Below, one piece after another: positions 24,672-34,209 of a stretch of 64,000 bases of DNA. The stretch's first letter is position 1. Every line of letters begins with the position of its first letter. The DNA comes from JBEEFP01 sp041166085 (GTDB lineage Bacteria > Actinomycetota > Acidimicrobiia > Acidimicrobiales > JAFATL01), in assembly GCA_041166085.1 (NCBI GenBank), contig JBEEFP010000078.1:1-64000 (forward strand), given 5' to 3'. The notes under the pieces were generated by a model, which had not been told where the DNA came from, did not search any database, and saw only the letters and a list, made by a program, of their open reading frames with translations. Made by a program: the position numbers and the translations under genes.

Positions 24672-27600
24672 CTAGATGAATCTCTCGATGCCGCTCGTGT
24701 TCATGTCGCCAGGATCGACGGTCGCCTTGTCGAACCCGTCGCCGCCCTTGACCTCGGCGTCGGCCGCGCCATCGCGGGCGAAGAGGGTGTCGTCACCGTC
24801 GCCGCCGCGCAGGCTGTCGAACCCGGCGCCCCCGGTGACGACGTCCTTGCCGTTGTTGCCGTTGATGGTGACCGGCACGGGCAGAGGCGCCCCGGTGTCC
24901 TGCCCGCCGGCGGCAGAGATCTTGTCGTTGCCGTCGCCCCCGAACACCTCGACGGCATCCACTCCCGCCAGCGACGTGAGGTCACGATCGCCGTCGCCGT
25001 TGAGCATGACGCCCAGGGCGCCGAGCACGAAGTGGTTGGAGCTGCTGGTGCCGTAGATGCGCAGCACATCGCTGCCCGCGCCCAGATCCATGGCGATCTC
25101 GATCTCGGAGCTGCCGGTGGCCTCCTTGGTCTTGCCCGGCTTGAACTGGCCGTCGCGAAGATCGAGATCGAGCGTCTCGGCCCCGTCGGTGCCCGTCACG
25201 TTGATGACGTCGGTGTTCTTGACGGTGCGGCCGGCACAGCCGGTGACCCCGGCGCCGGTGATGACGATGCGGCCGTTGTGGACGCGCAGCGATGCCTCGG
25301 TGCCGCGCACCGCGACGTCGAGGGTGCCGCCGGTGCCGCTGCACTCGATGGCAATGGCCGGCACGAACGGCGTCACCGTGATCTTGAACGACTTGGCGTC
25401 GTCGTTGGCCACGCCGTTGGTGGCCACACAGGCAATGGTGTGCTCGCCGACCGTGAAGGTGTCACCGGAGCTCACCGTCGTCGCGCCGTCCTTGCAGGTG
25501 ACCGTCGCCGCCGGCGTGCCGGTGGCGCTGACGCTGAAAGGCACCGACGCGCCGGCGGAGCTCGTCGCCGGCGTGCTGATGTCGGACGGCACGGTGAGCA
25601 CAGGTGCCGCACAGGTCGTGCTGTGGTCGAAGGTGATGTCGACCAGGCCGTCACCCGAGCGCAACCCGCTCGTCATGGTGCCGGCCGGACCGAAGCCCGA
25701 TCCGCCGCCGCCGCCGGCCCCGTTGTTCCCGGCGATGCCACCACCCGCGCCGCCGAAGTAGCCGCCGCCACCACCGCCACCGAGCTGGCCGATGGTCCCG
25801 GCGCCGTTGCCGCCGATGCCGTTGGCCCCGCCGGTGCTCTGGGTGCCGCCGGGTGCGTTCGGGACGCCGGAACCGGTCCCGTCCCCGCCCTCGACACCGC
25901 CGCCGCCGCCACCAGGGCCGGTCGAGTCGCCCTCGCCGTTGCCCCCGCCGCCGCCGGCGACGAGGACGCGATTCGCGGTGGCGACGCCGCCCTGCCGGAC
26001 GTCGGACGCCCCCCCGCCGCCGAAGGCACTGTGGTTGCTGGCGCCGGGGGCACCGCCACCGTTGAAGCCTCCGCCCGTCAAGGTGCCCTGCCCGCCGACG
26101 TTGACCCGCAAGGTCTCGCCCGGCGTCACCGCCAGCTTGGCGTTGATGCGCCCACCGAGGCCTCCGTCCGTACCGCCCTGGGCGCCGTACAGGTCGGCGC
26201 TGATGCAGGTGACAGCGAGCGGGACGGTGAAGGTCTGCTCGGCGTTGTTGAACGCGAAGGTGCGCGTGGTCGAGCCGCCCGGTCGGCAGCTGGTGTCGCC
26301 CGGCCTCCACGAGACGTCGATGCGTCCCGCGCCCGCGTGGACTCCGCTGACCATGCCGGTGCCGTCCGGCGTGTGACCTGAGCCGCCGCCGGCGGAACCC
26401 GCGAATGCTGATGCAGTGGCACCGCCTCCGCCGCCTCCGTACCAGCCGCCGCCACCACCACCACCGCCGTGGCTCCCGTTGGCGCCGTTCCCGCCGACGC
26501 CCGGTCCGCCCGGACTGCCCTGGCCACCCGCCCCCGGTCCACCCGCGCCGCCGGCCGTGGCCGTGCCCCCCTTGCCGTTGTTGGTGCCCAGACCGTCACC
26601 ACCGGTCACGCCGCCGCCCGAGCCACCGCCGGCACTGGCGAGGAGAACTGAGCTCTGGCCGCCTCCGCCGCCGGCGACGAGCACGCGATTGGCCAGGGCG
26701 GAGCCACCTTGTCTCACGTCGGTTGCCCCGCCACCACCGCCACCTTGAGATGAGCCGGCGCCCGCAGCGCCGCCTCCGTTGAAGCCGCCGACAGCGCCAC
26801 TGCCGGCGCCGCCGACGGAGACCGGCAGGGCCTCGCCCGGTGCGACCTCGAGCGTCGCGGTCGCAAGGGCGCCCTTGCCACCGAAGGTGCCGCCACCCTG
26901 CGCGCCCGATAGGGAGAACGTCGCGCAGCTCACGTTGGCCGGCACCGTCCATGACTGCGGCGTGCCGGTCGAGTTGAAGACCGCGTGTCCACCGCAGCTG
27001 GTGTCACCGACCGTGAAGGTCAGGTCTGCCTCGCCGTTCCCGGCCTGCTGGCCCTGCAGCATGGTCGTGCCCGGCGGGCCGTAGCTCGACCCGCCCCCGC
27101 CGCCGCCACTCGAATCGCCGAACGCGGTGCCACCGCCACCGGCGCCGCCGCCGAACCAACCGCCGCCACCACCACCCGCTCCCTGGGCTCGGGGTGTGCC
27201 CTCCCCGGCGCCTCCGGTGAAAAAGGTCCCATCGGCGCCGCCAGTGCCGGCGGAACCGCCGGCCGACTGGGTCCCTCCGGTGCCAGCGAGACCCGGTCCT
27301 CCTCCCCCATCGACACCGCTCGCCCCGCCGCCGCTGCCGCCGGCCAGCTCAGCAGGCGCGGGGATCCCGCCCACTCCGCCGCCACCGCCGCCACCGCCTG
27401 CGACCAGGATGCGGTCGCCGGGATCTGTGCCACCGCGACGGACGTCGGACGCGCCGCCGCCACCACCACCTCCGGTCGGTCCGTCGCTGCCGACGCCCCC
27501 GGCACCACCCCCATTGAACCCAGGGTGGGCGATGTCGCCCGTCGTGCGGCCGTCGGCGCGGCCCCCGCCTTCGCCGACGTACACCGAAAGCGTCTCGCCC

Positions 27601-29327
27601 GGTGCGACCGGAACGTTGGCCTCGGTCCTGCCGCCCAGCCCGTACCCGGTCGGGTTGTTGCCACCCTGGGCGCCGAAGAGGTCGGCCGTCATACAGGCGA
27701 CGCCGAGGGGGACCGCGAAGGTCTGAGCCTGTCCGGTGAATGTGTAGTGGCGCGTGGTCGCGCCGCCAGGAACACACGTGGTGTCCCCCGGGATGAAATA
27801 CACGTCGATGCGGCCGGCGCCGAAACGCACGCCGTTGAACATGCCAGTGCCGTCCGGGGTGTGGCCGGAGCCGCCACCGCCACCGGGGCCGCTGTTCCCG
27901 CCGCCGCCGCCGTAGAAGCCACCGCCTCCGCCTCCGCCACCGGCAGCGCCCGACCCGCCGTTTCCGAGCGCGCCAGGGCTCGCCGGCGACGTTGCGCTAC
28001 CACCCGCACCCTGGCTGCCGCCTCCGCCCGCACCACTCGCGCCGGATGAAGCGCCATCAGTGCCACCGCCGGATCCGCCGCCGCCGGTGAACACAGCGGC
28101 CCCGCCGCCGCCGCCGGCAACGACGACGCGGTTCGCAAACTCGCCGCCGCCCTGCCGGACATCCGACGCACCACCACCGCCGCTGCTGGGGTCGTCGTTC
28201 GAGCCCCCTGGCGCCCCGCCGTTGAAGCCGCCGGCGCCAATCCCGATGGCCACCTGGTGGCCGGCGCCGCCGACGAACACGGGAAGGACCTCATTGGGCG
28301 CCACGAGCAGCGTCGCCGTCGCTCGGCCACCGCGACCGCCATCCGTTCCGCCGCCCTGAGCGCCGAACACGTCAAAGGTCGCGCAGCTCACGCTGGCCGG
28401 AACGGACCATTGCTGCGCAGCACCCGTGGCCGCGAACGTCGTCCGCTGCGCGCAGCTGTTGTCGTTGACCGTGAAGGCCACGACGATCTTGCCGTTGCCG
28501 CTATTGAGGGCGTCGGCACCCGTCTGGAACGTGGTGCTGGCGGGGCCGTAACCCGATCCGCCCCCGCCGCCGCCTGCCGTGCCGCCGCTGTTCGATCCAC
28601 CGCCACCACCACCGAACCACCCGCCGCCACCACCGGCACCGCCCGAGTAACCGCTGTTGCTCGGTTGACCGCCAGCGCCTCCAACCCCGAATCCGCCCCC
28701 GGTCGCGCCGGCCGGGTAGTCAGCGGGACGACCGCCACCGGACTGCGTGCCGCCGTAGCCGCTGGTGAGATCGGGAGCTGGGAGGCCCGAGACCCCGTCG
28801 GCCCCGACCAGGCCGCCTCCGTGGCCGCCGGCCTGCGGGCCGCCGGCGCCGCCGCCACCACCCGCCACGAGCGCTCGATCGGCGAGCGACACCCCACCGA
28901 CACGTACGTCGGAAGCTCCACCGCCGCCACCGCCACCGGGTCGGCCGGTGGTGCCGTCCCCGCCATTGCCGCCTCCATTGGACCCGCCGGCGCCGCCAGC
29001 GCTGTGACCGTTGACGTCGGTCACGCCCGCCGCACCGCCGACACCGCCGACCGTCAGCCTGATCGGTTGGGCCGGCGTCACCCGCAGCGTCACGGAGGCC
29101 TTCCCGCCGAGGCCCGTCCCCGCGGCATTGCTGCCGCCCTGGGCGCCGTACACGTCGAACGTGACGCACGTGACGTTGGCGGGAACGGCGTAGTCAAAGG
29201 CACCCACGGTGGTGTGCGAGCCCGGCGTCAGCTCACCCGCCACGCCGCCCGCGCTCGCGGGCGATGCCGTTCCGACGATCGCGGCCACCATCGCGACGGC
29301 CAGAGTCGCCCCACCAAAGCGCCGCAT
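24672..29327 (-). CDS. Giant secreted glycine-rich protein with ALK/LTK-type modules
   Basis: A 1551-residue exported protein: signal peptide (residues 1-27), then five modules starting near residues 54, 314, 545, 800 and 1040. Each opens with a Cys-containing strand and GAQGG, continues with GGxxxxxLxVxPGExLxVxVGG, then GGGGGGASDVRxGG and xxNRVLVAGGGGG, and ends in a Gly-Gly-Trp/Tyr-Phe-Gly run. This is the ALK/LTK glycine-rich module. Odd modules (1,3,5) resemble each other, as do even ones (2,4). An HYR-like beta domain (about 1240-1320) and an RTX-like calcium region (about 1455-1551, GGDGNDK, GGDGDDTL) follow. Probably a surface matrix or adhesion protein. Confidence 0.8.
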   Translation of the reverse strand: MRRFGGATLAVAMVAAIVGTASPASAGGVAGELTPGSHTTVGAFDYAVPANVTCVTFDVYGAQGGSNAAGTGLGGKASVTLRVTPAQPIRLTVGGVGGAAGVTDVNGHSAGGAGGSNGGGNGGDGTTGRPGGGGGGGASDVRVGGVSLADRALVAGGGGGAGGPQAGGHGGGLVGADGVSGLPAPDLTSGYGGTQSGGGRPADYPAGATGGGFGVGGAGGQPSNSGYSGGAGGGGGWFGGGGGGSNSGGTAGGGGGGSGYGPASTTFQTGADALNSGNGKIVVAFTVNDNSCAQRTTFAATGAAQQWSVPASVSCATFDVFGAQGGGTDGGRGGRATATLLVAPNEVLPVFVGGAGHQVAIGIGAGGFNGGAPGGSNDDPSSGGGGASDVRQGGGEFANRVVVAGGGGGAAVFTGGGGSGGGTDGASSGASGAGGGGSQGAGGSATSPASPGALGNGGSGAAGGGGGGGGFYGGGGGNSGPGGGGGSGHTPDGTGMFNGVRFGAGRIDVYFIPGDTTCVPGGATTRHYTFTGQAQTFAVPLGVACMTADLFGAQGGNNPTGYGLGGRTEANVPVAPGETLSVYVGEGGGRADGRTTGDIAHPGFNGGGAGGVGSDGPTGGGGGGGASDVRRGGTDPGDRILVAGGGGGGGGVGGIPAPAELAGGSGGGASGVDGGGGPGLAGTGGTQSAGGSAGTGGADGTFFTGGAGEGTPRAQGAGGGGGGWFGGGAGGGGTAFGDSSGGGGGGSSYGPPGTTMLQGQQAGNGEADLTFTVGDTSCGGHAVFNSTGTPQSWTVPANVSCATFSLSGAQGGGTFGGKGALATATLEVAPGEALPVSVGGAGSGAVGGFNGGGAAGAGSSQGGGGGGATDVRQGGSALANRVLVAGGGGGQSSVLLASAGGGSGGGVTGGDGLGTNNGKGGTATAGGAGGPGAGGQGSPGGPGVGGNGANGSHGGGGGGGGWYGGGGGGATASAFAGSAGGGSGHTPDGTGMVSGVHAGAGRIDVSWRPGDTSCRPGGSTTRTFAFNNAEQTFTVPLAVTCISADLYGAQGGTDGGLGGRINAKLAVTPGETLRVNVGGQGTLTGGGFNGGGAPGASNHSAFGGGGASDVRQGGVATANRVLVAGGGGGNGEGDSTGPGGGGGGVEGGDGTGSGVPNAPGGTQSTGGANGIGGNGAGTIGQLGGGGGGGYFGGAGGGIAGNNGAGGGGGSGFGPAGTMTSGLRSGDGLVDITFDHSTTCAAPVLTVPSDISTPATSSAGASVPFSVSATGTPAATVTCKDGATTVSSGDTFTVGEHTIACVATNGVANDDAKSFKITVTPFVPAIAIECSGTGGTLDVAVRGTEASLRVHNGRIVITGAGVTGCAGRTVKNTDVINVTGTDGAETLDLDLRDGQFKPGKTKEATGSSEIEIAMDLGAGSDVLRIYGTSSSNHFVLGALGVMLNGDGDRDLTSLAGVDAVEVFGGDGNDKISAAGGQDTGAPLPVPVTINGNNGKDVVTGGAGFDSLRGGDGDDTLFARDGAADAEVKGGDGFDKATVDPGDMNTSGIERFI

Positions 29328-29383
29328 CGTTCCCCCCCGGGTATATGTCGCTCAGGACATTAGGGGGTGCGGCGCACCCGTGG

Positions 29384-30511
29384 CTACACCTTCGCGGCGG
29401 CTGCTTGGCGCATACGGGTCGTACGGTGCACCGGGTCCTTGTCGAACTGGGGCAGCACCTCCTTGGCGAACAGCTCGGTCGATCGGATGGCCGCGTCGTA
29501 GCCCATCGTCGTGGACAGCGGGCTGAACACGAGCTGATCGCAGCCGATGTCCTCGTAGGCCTGGCACGCACGCGCCACGTCGTTGGGGTCGCCGATGGCG
29601 CTGATCCCCTTGTCGGCGTGCAGCCGAAGCTCGTCGGTGGTGCGCTCGGGCAGGATCTCCGGCCACTCCGGCACGTGGGGCGGCCGCATGATGTTGTCGA
29701 GCCAGTGGAAGACGAGCGTCTCGTAGTAGCGCAGGTGGATGTTGCACGCGAGATCGAAGGCGGCCTCGCGGTCCTCCTCGCACACGAACGAGGTCACGCA
29801 CAGGATGTTGTCGTTGACGTAGTCGCCCACGGGCGTGGCGTTGGCCACCGCGTCCTTGTACGACTTGATGAGCGGCTCGAGGGTCTTGGGCGACCCCGTG
29901 GTGAAGCAGAACGCACCGAGGCCGAGCTCGCCAGCCTTCTTGAACGTGGCCGGCGAGCCGCAGGCCACCCACATGGGCGGGTGCGGGTCGCTGTAGGGCT
30001 TGGGCAGCACGTTGCGCGGGGGCATGGAGAAGTACTTGCCCTCGTGGCTGTAGGACTGCTGCTTCCACATCTTCGGGAACTCGCGGATCGTCTCGTCCCA
30101 CATGTCCTTGGTCTCGCTGATGTCCTCGATGCCGAAGCCGTGTACCTCGGTGGTGGACGAGCCCCGTCCGGTGCCGAACTCGAATCGTCCCTCGGACAGG
30201 TGGTCGAGCATGGCCACCCGTTCGGCGATGCGGGCCGGGTGGTTGACCGGCGGCGTGGTGTTGGTGATGGCCGACCCCACGTGGATGTTTTTGGTGCGGG
30301 CCGCGACGAAGGACAGGTAGACCTCGGGCGCGGGCATGTGCGAGTACTCGTAGAGGAAGTGGTGCTCGGGCCCCCACACGTACTTGATGCCGAGGGCGTC
30401 GCACGCCACCGCGTAGTCGAGGTTCTCCATGATGCGACGGTGCTCGGCACCGGGCTCGGCCTGGATCTCGAAGTCCGGCACGAAGGCCTGTGCGAAGTAG
30501 CCAAACTCCAT
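29384..30511 (-). CDS. LLM-class flavin/F420-dependent oxidoreductase
   Basis: A 375-residue luciferase-like protein starting MEFGYFAQAFVPDFE, with YVWGPEHHFLYEYSHMPAPEVYLSF, NHPARIAERVAMLDHLSEGRFEFGTGRGSSTTE and PPMWVACGSPATFKKAGELGLGAFCF. These loops are the larger bacterial-luciferase type and are shared with the gene at 58087-59169 (EHHFLEGFSH, GTGRS). Its ATG overlaps the preceding fadD stop by one base, so it belongs to the KstR-box operon. The reaction in sterol catabolism is unknown. Confidence 0.8.
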   Translation of the reverse strand: MEFGYFAQAFVPDFEIQAEPGAEHRRIMENLDYAVACDALGIKYVWGPEHHFLYEYSHMPAPEVYLSFVAARTKNIHVGSAITNTTPPVNHPARIAERVAMLDHLSEGRFEFGTGRGSSTTEVHGFGIEDISETKDMWDETIREFPKMWKQQSYSHEGKYFSMPPRNVLPKPYSDPHPPMWVACGSPATFKKAGELGLGAFCFTTGSPKTLEPLIKSYKDAVANATPVGDYVNDNILCVTSFVCEEDREAAFDLACNIHLRYYETLVFHWLDNIMRPPHVPEWPEILPERTTDELRLHADKGISAIGDPNDVARACQAYEDIGCDQLVFSPLSTTMGYDAAIRSTELFAKEVLPQFDKDPVHRTTRMRQAAAAKV

Positions 30512-32085
30512 TACTGAGACGCTCCTTGTTGCGATGACTGGGCCGCGACGGAGCGCGCCCACTGGTAGTCGGCCTTGCCGGCCGGGGAACGGACCATCTC
30601 GTCGACGAGGGCGACCAGGCGGGGGACCTTGTACGCGGCGACGCGGGTACGGCAGTGCTTGTCGAGGTCCTCGAGTGACGGCGCCTTGCCATGTCGAGGT
30701 TGGATGACCGCGGCGACCCGCTCGCCCCACTTTGTGTCGGGCACGCCGACGACGACGGCGTCGAAGACGTCGGGGTGCGACTTGAGGGCGGCCTCGACCT
30801 CCTCGGGGAAGATCTTCTCGCCGCCGGAGTTGATGCTCACCGAGCCGCGCCCGAAGACGAGCACGGTGCCGTCCGCTTCGACGGTGGCCATGTCGCCGGC
30901 GATCACATAGCGCTCGCCGTCGATCTCCTTGAAGGTGGCGGCCGTCTTCTCGGGATCCTTGTAGTACTCGAGCGGGATGTGCTTGCGCTGGACGATCACG
31001 CCGACCTTGCCGCTGCCCGGCTCGATGGGCCTGAAGTCGTCGTCGACCACCTTGATGCGATCGCTCATGGCGAAGCGCAGGCCCTTGTCGGGGCTGGCCT
31101 CGGCGGTCCCCATCCCCGAGTGGCCCGTCTCCGTGGAGCCGAACCCGTCCACGATGAACAGGTCGGGCAGGTGCTGGCGCAGCTGGGCCTTCACGGCTTC
31201 GGAGAGGATGGCGCCTGCGGAGCTGAGGACGAAGAGGCTCGACAGGTCCCACCGCGACGGATTGTCGTTGAGTGCTTCGGCCAGCGGGCGGGCCATGGCG
31301 TCGCCCACCACGTTGATGCTGTTCACCTTCTCCCGCTCGATGAGATCCAGGGCGCCCTCGCCCGAGTAGCGCGGGATGAGCACGACCTTCTCGCCCCAGT
31401 TGAAGGCAATGAGGATGCCGAGCTGGGCCGCACCGTGCATGAGCGGCGGCGACGGGAACATCACCATCTGGTTGCGCTGCACGACGTTCTCCGCCACCTG
31501 CTCGGCGCGGGTGACCGGCTCACCCTGTGGGTTGCCACCGCCCAGGCCCGCGAAGAACAGGTCCTCCTGGCGCCACACCACGCCCTTGGGCATGCCCGTG
31601 GTGCCGCCGGTGTAGATGATGTAGCGGTCGTCGATCGAGCGCGCCGGGAAGTCACGGTCGGGACGGGAGGCGGCGAGGGCCTGCTCGTACTCCTGCTCGA
31701 CGACCATCATCGGCGGCGCACCCGCGCCCTTGGCCCGGTCCACGAACTCCTCGTTGACGAGGAGGGCGACCAGATCCGCGTTGTCGTAGATGTAGCGGAG
31801 CTCGTCCTCGACGTAGCGGTAGTTGACGTTGATGGGGACGGCCCGCACCTTGAGACAGGCCAGGATGCCCTCGACGAACTCGACGCCGTTGATCAGGTGC
31901 ATGCCGACGTGGTCGCCCGCCTTGACGCCCATGTGCTCGACGAGATGATGGGCGAGGCGGTTCGAGCGCTCGTCCACCTGCGCGTAGGTCAGCCGGCGGT
32001 CGCCGACGACGAGGGCCTCGCGCTCGCCGATCACGTCGACGTTCGCCTCGAACAGGTCGGCGAGGTTGTACTGGGAGGCCGTCAT
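30511..32085 (-). CDS. fadD19: FadD19-like steroid-CoA ligase
   Basis: A 524-residue acyl-CoA synthetase. RRLTYAQVDERSNRLAHHL and INVNYRYVEDELRYIYDNADLVALL are N-terminal features, and the P-loop IIYTGGTTGMPKGVVWRQEDLFF is longer than in ordinary FadDs. It also shows VVGDAMARPLAEAL, DGFGSTETG and GRGSVSINSGGEKIFPEEVE. The P-loop, the VMWRHED-type extension and the SINSGGEK signature match mycobacterial FadD19, the CoA ligase for the C26-carboxyl of cholestenone, as I recall it. It sits within the fadE26-fadE27 operon under a KstR-type box, supporting side-chain activation. Confidence 0.8.
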   Translation of the reverse strand: MTASQYNLADLFEANVDVIGEREALVVGDRRLTYAQVDERSNRLAHHLVEHMGVKAGDHVGMHLINGVEFVEGILACLKVRAVPINVNYRYVEDELRYIYDNADLVALLVNEEFVDRAKGAGAPPMMVVEQEYEQALAASRPDRDFPARSIDDRYIIYTGGTTGMPKGVVWRQEDLFFAGLGGGNPQGEPVTRAEQVAENVVQRNQMVMFPSPPLMHGAAQLGILIAFNWGEKVVLIPRYSGEGALDLIEREKVNSINVVGDAMARPLAEALNDNPSRWDLSSLFVLSSAGAILSEAVKAQLRQHLPDLFIVDGFGSTETGHSGMGTAEASPDKGLRFAMSDRIKVVDDDFRPIEPGSGKVGVIVQRKHIPLEYYKDPEKTAATFKEIDGERYVIAGDMATVEADGTVLVFGRGSVSINSGGEKIFPEEVEAALKSHPDVFDAVVVGVPDTKWGERVAAVIQPRHGKAPSLEDLDKHCRTRVAAYKVPRLVALVDEMVRSPAGKADYQWARSVAAQSSQQGASQ

Positions 32086-32090
32086 CGCGC

Positions 32091-33026
32091 TCAGATGGGC
32101 TCGTCGGCGATGGCCTTGCCGAGGCGCACCAGGCTCGGAGTCGCGCTGCCCAGGGTGAGCTCGATCTGCTTGGTCCACGTCGTGTACGTGTGCAGCGGGT
32201 AGTCGGTGTCGACGCCGATACCGCCGTGGAGGTGCTGGGCGGCGAGGGCGACGCGCGTCCCGCCGTCGGCTGCCCAGAACTTGGCCACCGCGACCTCGTT
32301 TGCGGCGGGCAGGCCCTCGGCGAGACGCCACGCGGCCTGGTAGGCGGAGAGCTGGATGGCCTGGGTGTCGATGTAGGCGTCGGCCGCCCGCTGGGCGACC
32401 GCCTGGAACGTGGCGACTGGCTTGCCGAACTGCTCGCGCCCCGTCGTGTACTCGGCAGTGAGCGCGAGCGCCTTGGCGCTGATGCCGGCCTGCAGCGCGC
32501 ACAGTGCCGCCATCCAGCGCTCGTGCAGCCAGCTGGTCGGGACGTCGAGGCGTTCGCCGTCCCCCGTCACCCGCACGATGCCCTGGGGTTCACCGCTCGT
32601 CGTCTGCAGATCGGTGACCTCGAGGCTCGACGACGGGACGAGGCGGTCGCCCACCAAGATCGCGTCGGCCTGCGCGGCGTAGGGCGCGTAGTCGAGTGCG
32701 TCGTCGAGCACGGCGGTGAGGACGACGTCGCCGCTGATGACGCCGGGCAGCCACTTCTGCTGCTGCTCCTCGGTGCCGAAGGCGGCGATGGCGAGGGCGG
32801 TGACGACGGTCGGGACGATGGGCAGGTGCACGCCGGCTCTGCCCTGCTCCTCGAGGATGAGGGCGAGCTCGAAGAAGGTGTGGCCGCTGCCGCCGGTGGC
32901 CTCGGGTAGGGCGATGCCCAGCAGGTCGGCCTTGGCCAGCTCGGCCCACGTCGCCCGCTCGCCGCCGAGCACCTGGGCCGCGGCGTCGCGGACGGCCTGC
33001 TGCTCCTCGCTCAGGTCGAAGTTCAT
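32091..33026 (-). CDS. fadE27: FadE27-like acyl-CoA dehydrogenase subunit (ChsE5-type)
   Basis: A 311-residue ACAD, shorter than a standard 380-residue subunit. It starts MNFDLSEEQQAVRDAA, has the helical bundle ALPEATGGSGHTFFELALILEEQG, and ends in TTGREQFGKPVATFQAVAQRAADAY followed by HLHGGIGVDTDYPLHTY. In M. tuberculosis FadE26-FadE27 form an alpha2beta2 enzyme (ChsE4-ChsE5) that dehydrogenates the cholesterol side-chain CoA ester. A 4-bp ATGA overlap with fadE26 fits such a stoichiometric pair. Confidence 0.8.
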   Translation of the reverse strand: MNFDLSEEQQAVRDAAAQVLGGERATWAELAKADLLGIALPEATGGSGHTFFELALILEEQGRAGVHLPIVPTVVTALAIAAFGTEEQQQKWLPGVISGDVVLTAVLDDALDYAPYAAQADAILVGDRLVPSSSLEVTDLQTTSGEPQGIVRVTGDGERLDVPTSWLHERWMAALCALQAGISAKALALTAEYTTGREQFGKPVATFQAVAQRAADAYIDTQAIQLSAYQAAWRLAEGLPAANEVAVAKFWAADGGTRVALAAQHLHGGIGVDTDYPLHTYTTWTKQIELTLGSATPSLVRLGKAIADEPI

Positions 33027-34201
33027 GTGCTGATTGCCCGCGGCATGCCGAGACCGAAGATGGCGACGAGGTCGCGCTGCACCTCGTTGGTGCCACCGCC
33101 GAAGGTCAGGATGAGCGTCCCCTGGTAGGCCCGCTCCAGCGAGCCCCGCAGCGCCGCCTCGGGCGAGTGGCGCTTGAGGGCGCCGGCCGGTCCGAGGATC
33201 TCGAGCAGCAGCCCGTAGGCCTCGCAGAACAGTTCCGTGCCGTACACCTTGGTGGCGGACGCGTCGGCCGGGTTGAGCTTGCCCTTGCCCGCGCTCCACG
33301 CCACCTTCCAGTTGATGAGACGCAGCACGTCGAGCTTGGCGTGCACCTTGGCCAGGTTGAGCTGGACCCACTCCTGGTCGATGACACGGCGGCCGTCACC
33401 CAGCTTGGTGTTCTGCGCCCACCTGCGGACGCCCGTGTACTGGCGGTCCACCCATCCCGGAGGCGCCAGCGCCACCCGCTCGTAGTTGAGCTGGTTGACG
33501 ATGAGGTCCCAGCCCCGGTTGACCTCGCCCACCAGATTGGTGACGGGGACGCGCACGTTGTCGTAGTAGGTCGCGTTCGTCTTCGCGTCACCCATGATGT
33601 TGATGGGCGTGCGGCTGTATCCCGGCGCGTCGGTCGGCACGATGATGATCGAGATGCCGCGGTGCTTGGGCGCGTCAGGGTCGGTGCGCACCGCAAGCCA
33701 CACATAGTCGGCGTGCTCGGCGATCGACGTGAAGATCTTCTGGCCGTTGATGACCCACTCCTCGCCGTCGCGCTCGGCCCTGGTCGTCAACGACGCAAGG
33801 TCGGTGCCGGAACTGGGTTCGGTGTAGCCGATGGCGAACTGGATCTCGCCCGCGAGGATCTTGGGCAGGAAGAACTGCTTCTGCTCGTCCGACCCGAAGG
33901 CCATGATCGTCGGTGCCACCGAGTTGAGGCTGAGCATCGGCAGCGGCGCACCCGCGCGCTGGGCCTCGTCGTAGTAGATGAACTGCTCGACCGGACCGAG
34001 GCCGCCGCCGCCGTACTCGGTGGGCCAGCCCAGGCCGAGGACCTTGTCCTCGCCCATCTTGCGCACGGCCACGAGGGCCTTGGGGCCGCCCATCTCGCCC
34101 TCGGCCATCTCCTCGTCGATCTCGTCGGTCGTGATCTCCTCGAAGTAGGCGCGCAGCTTCTGGCGCAGCGCTTCCTGCTCGTCAGTGAGGGCGAGGCGCA
34201 T
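33023..34201 (-). CDS. fadE26: FadE26-like acyl-CoA dehydrogenase subunit (ChsE4-type)
   Basis: A 392-residue ACAD. LGLGWPTEYGGGGLGPVEQFIYYDEAQ, the NSVAPTIMAFGSDEQKQFFLPKILAGEIQFAIGYTEPSSGTDLASL block, KHRGISIIIVPTDAPG and the C-terminal LTFGGGTNEVQRDLVA all match, from memory, Rv3504 (FadE26). It oxidises the alpha-beta bond of sterol side-chain CoA thioesters with FAD, together with fadE27. ATG at 34201 lies 9 bp from the KstR-type box, so the mRNA may be nearly leaderless. It heads a four-gene operon fadE26-fadE27-fadD19-LLM. Confidence 0.9.
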   Translation of the reverse strand: MRLALTDEQEALRQKLRAYFEEITTDEIDEEMAEGEMGGPKALVAVRKMGEDKVLGLGWPTEYGGGGLGPVEQFIYYDEAQRAGAPLPMLSLNSVAPTIMAFGSDEQKQFFLPKILAGEIQFAIGYTEPSSGTDLASLTTRAERDGEEWVINGQKIFTSIAEHADYVWLAVRTDPDAPKHRGISIIIVPTDAPGYSRTPINIMGDAKTNATYYDNVRVPVTNLVGEVNRGWDLIVNQLNYERVALAPPGWVDRQYTGVRRWAQNTKLGDGRRVIDQEWVQLNLAKVHAKLDVLRLINWKVAWSAGKGKLNPADASATKVYGTELFCEAYGLLLEILGPAGALKRHSPEAALRGSLERAYQGTLILTFGGGTNEVQRDLVAIFGLGMPRAIST

Positions 34202-34209
34202 CGCAATAA

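Noticed and set aside
25032..26381. Long antisense frames over the glycine-rich gene
   Set aside because: Repeats of GCC/GGC codons keep all frames open; the peptides are low-complexity Ala/Arg/Gly with no recognisable domain.
24900..29300. CRISPR-like or tandem DNA repeats
   Set aside because: The regular GCCGCC pattern comes from glycine codons of the coding gene; there are no spacers of unique sequence or uniform period.
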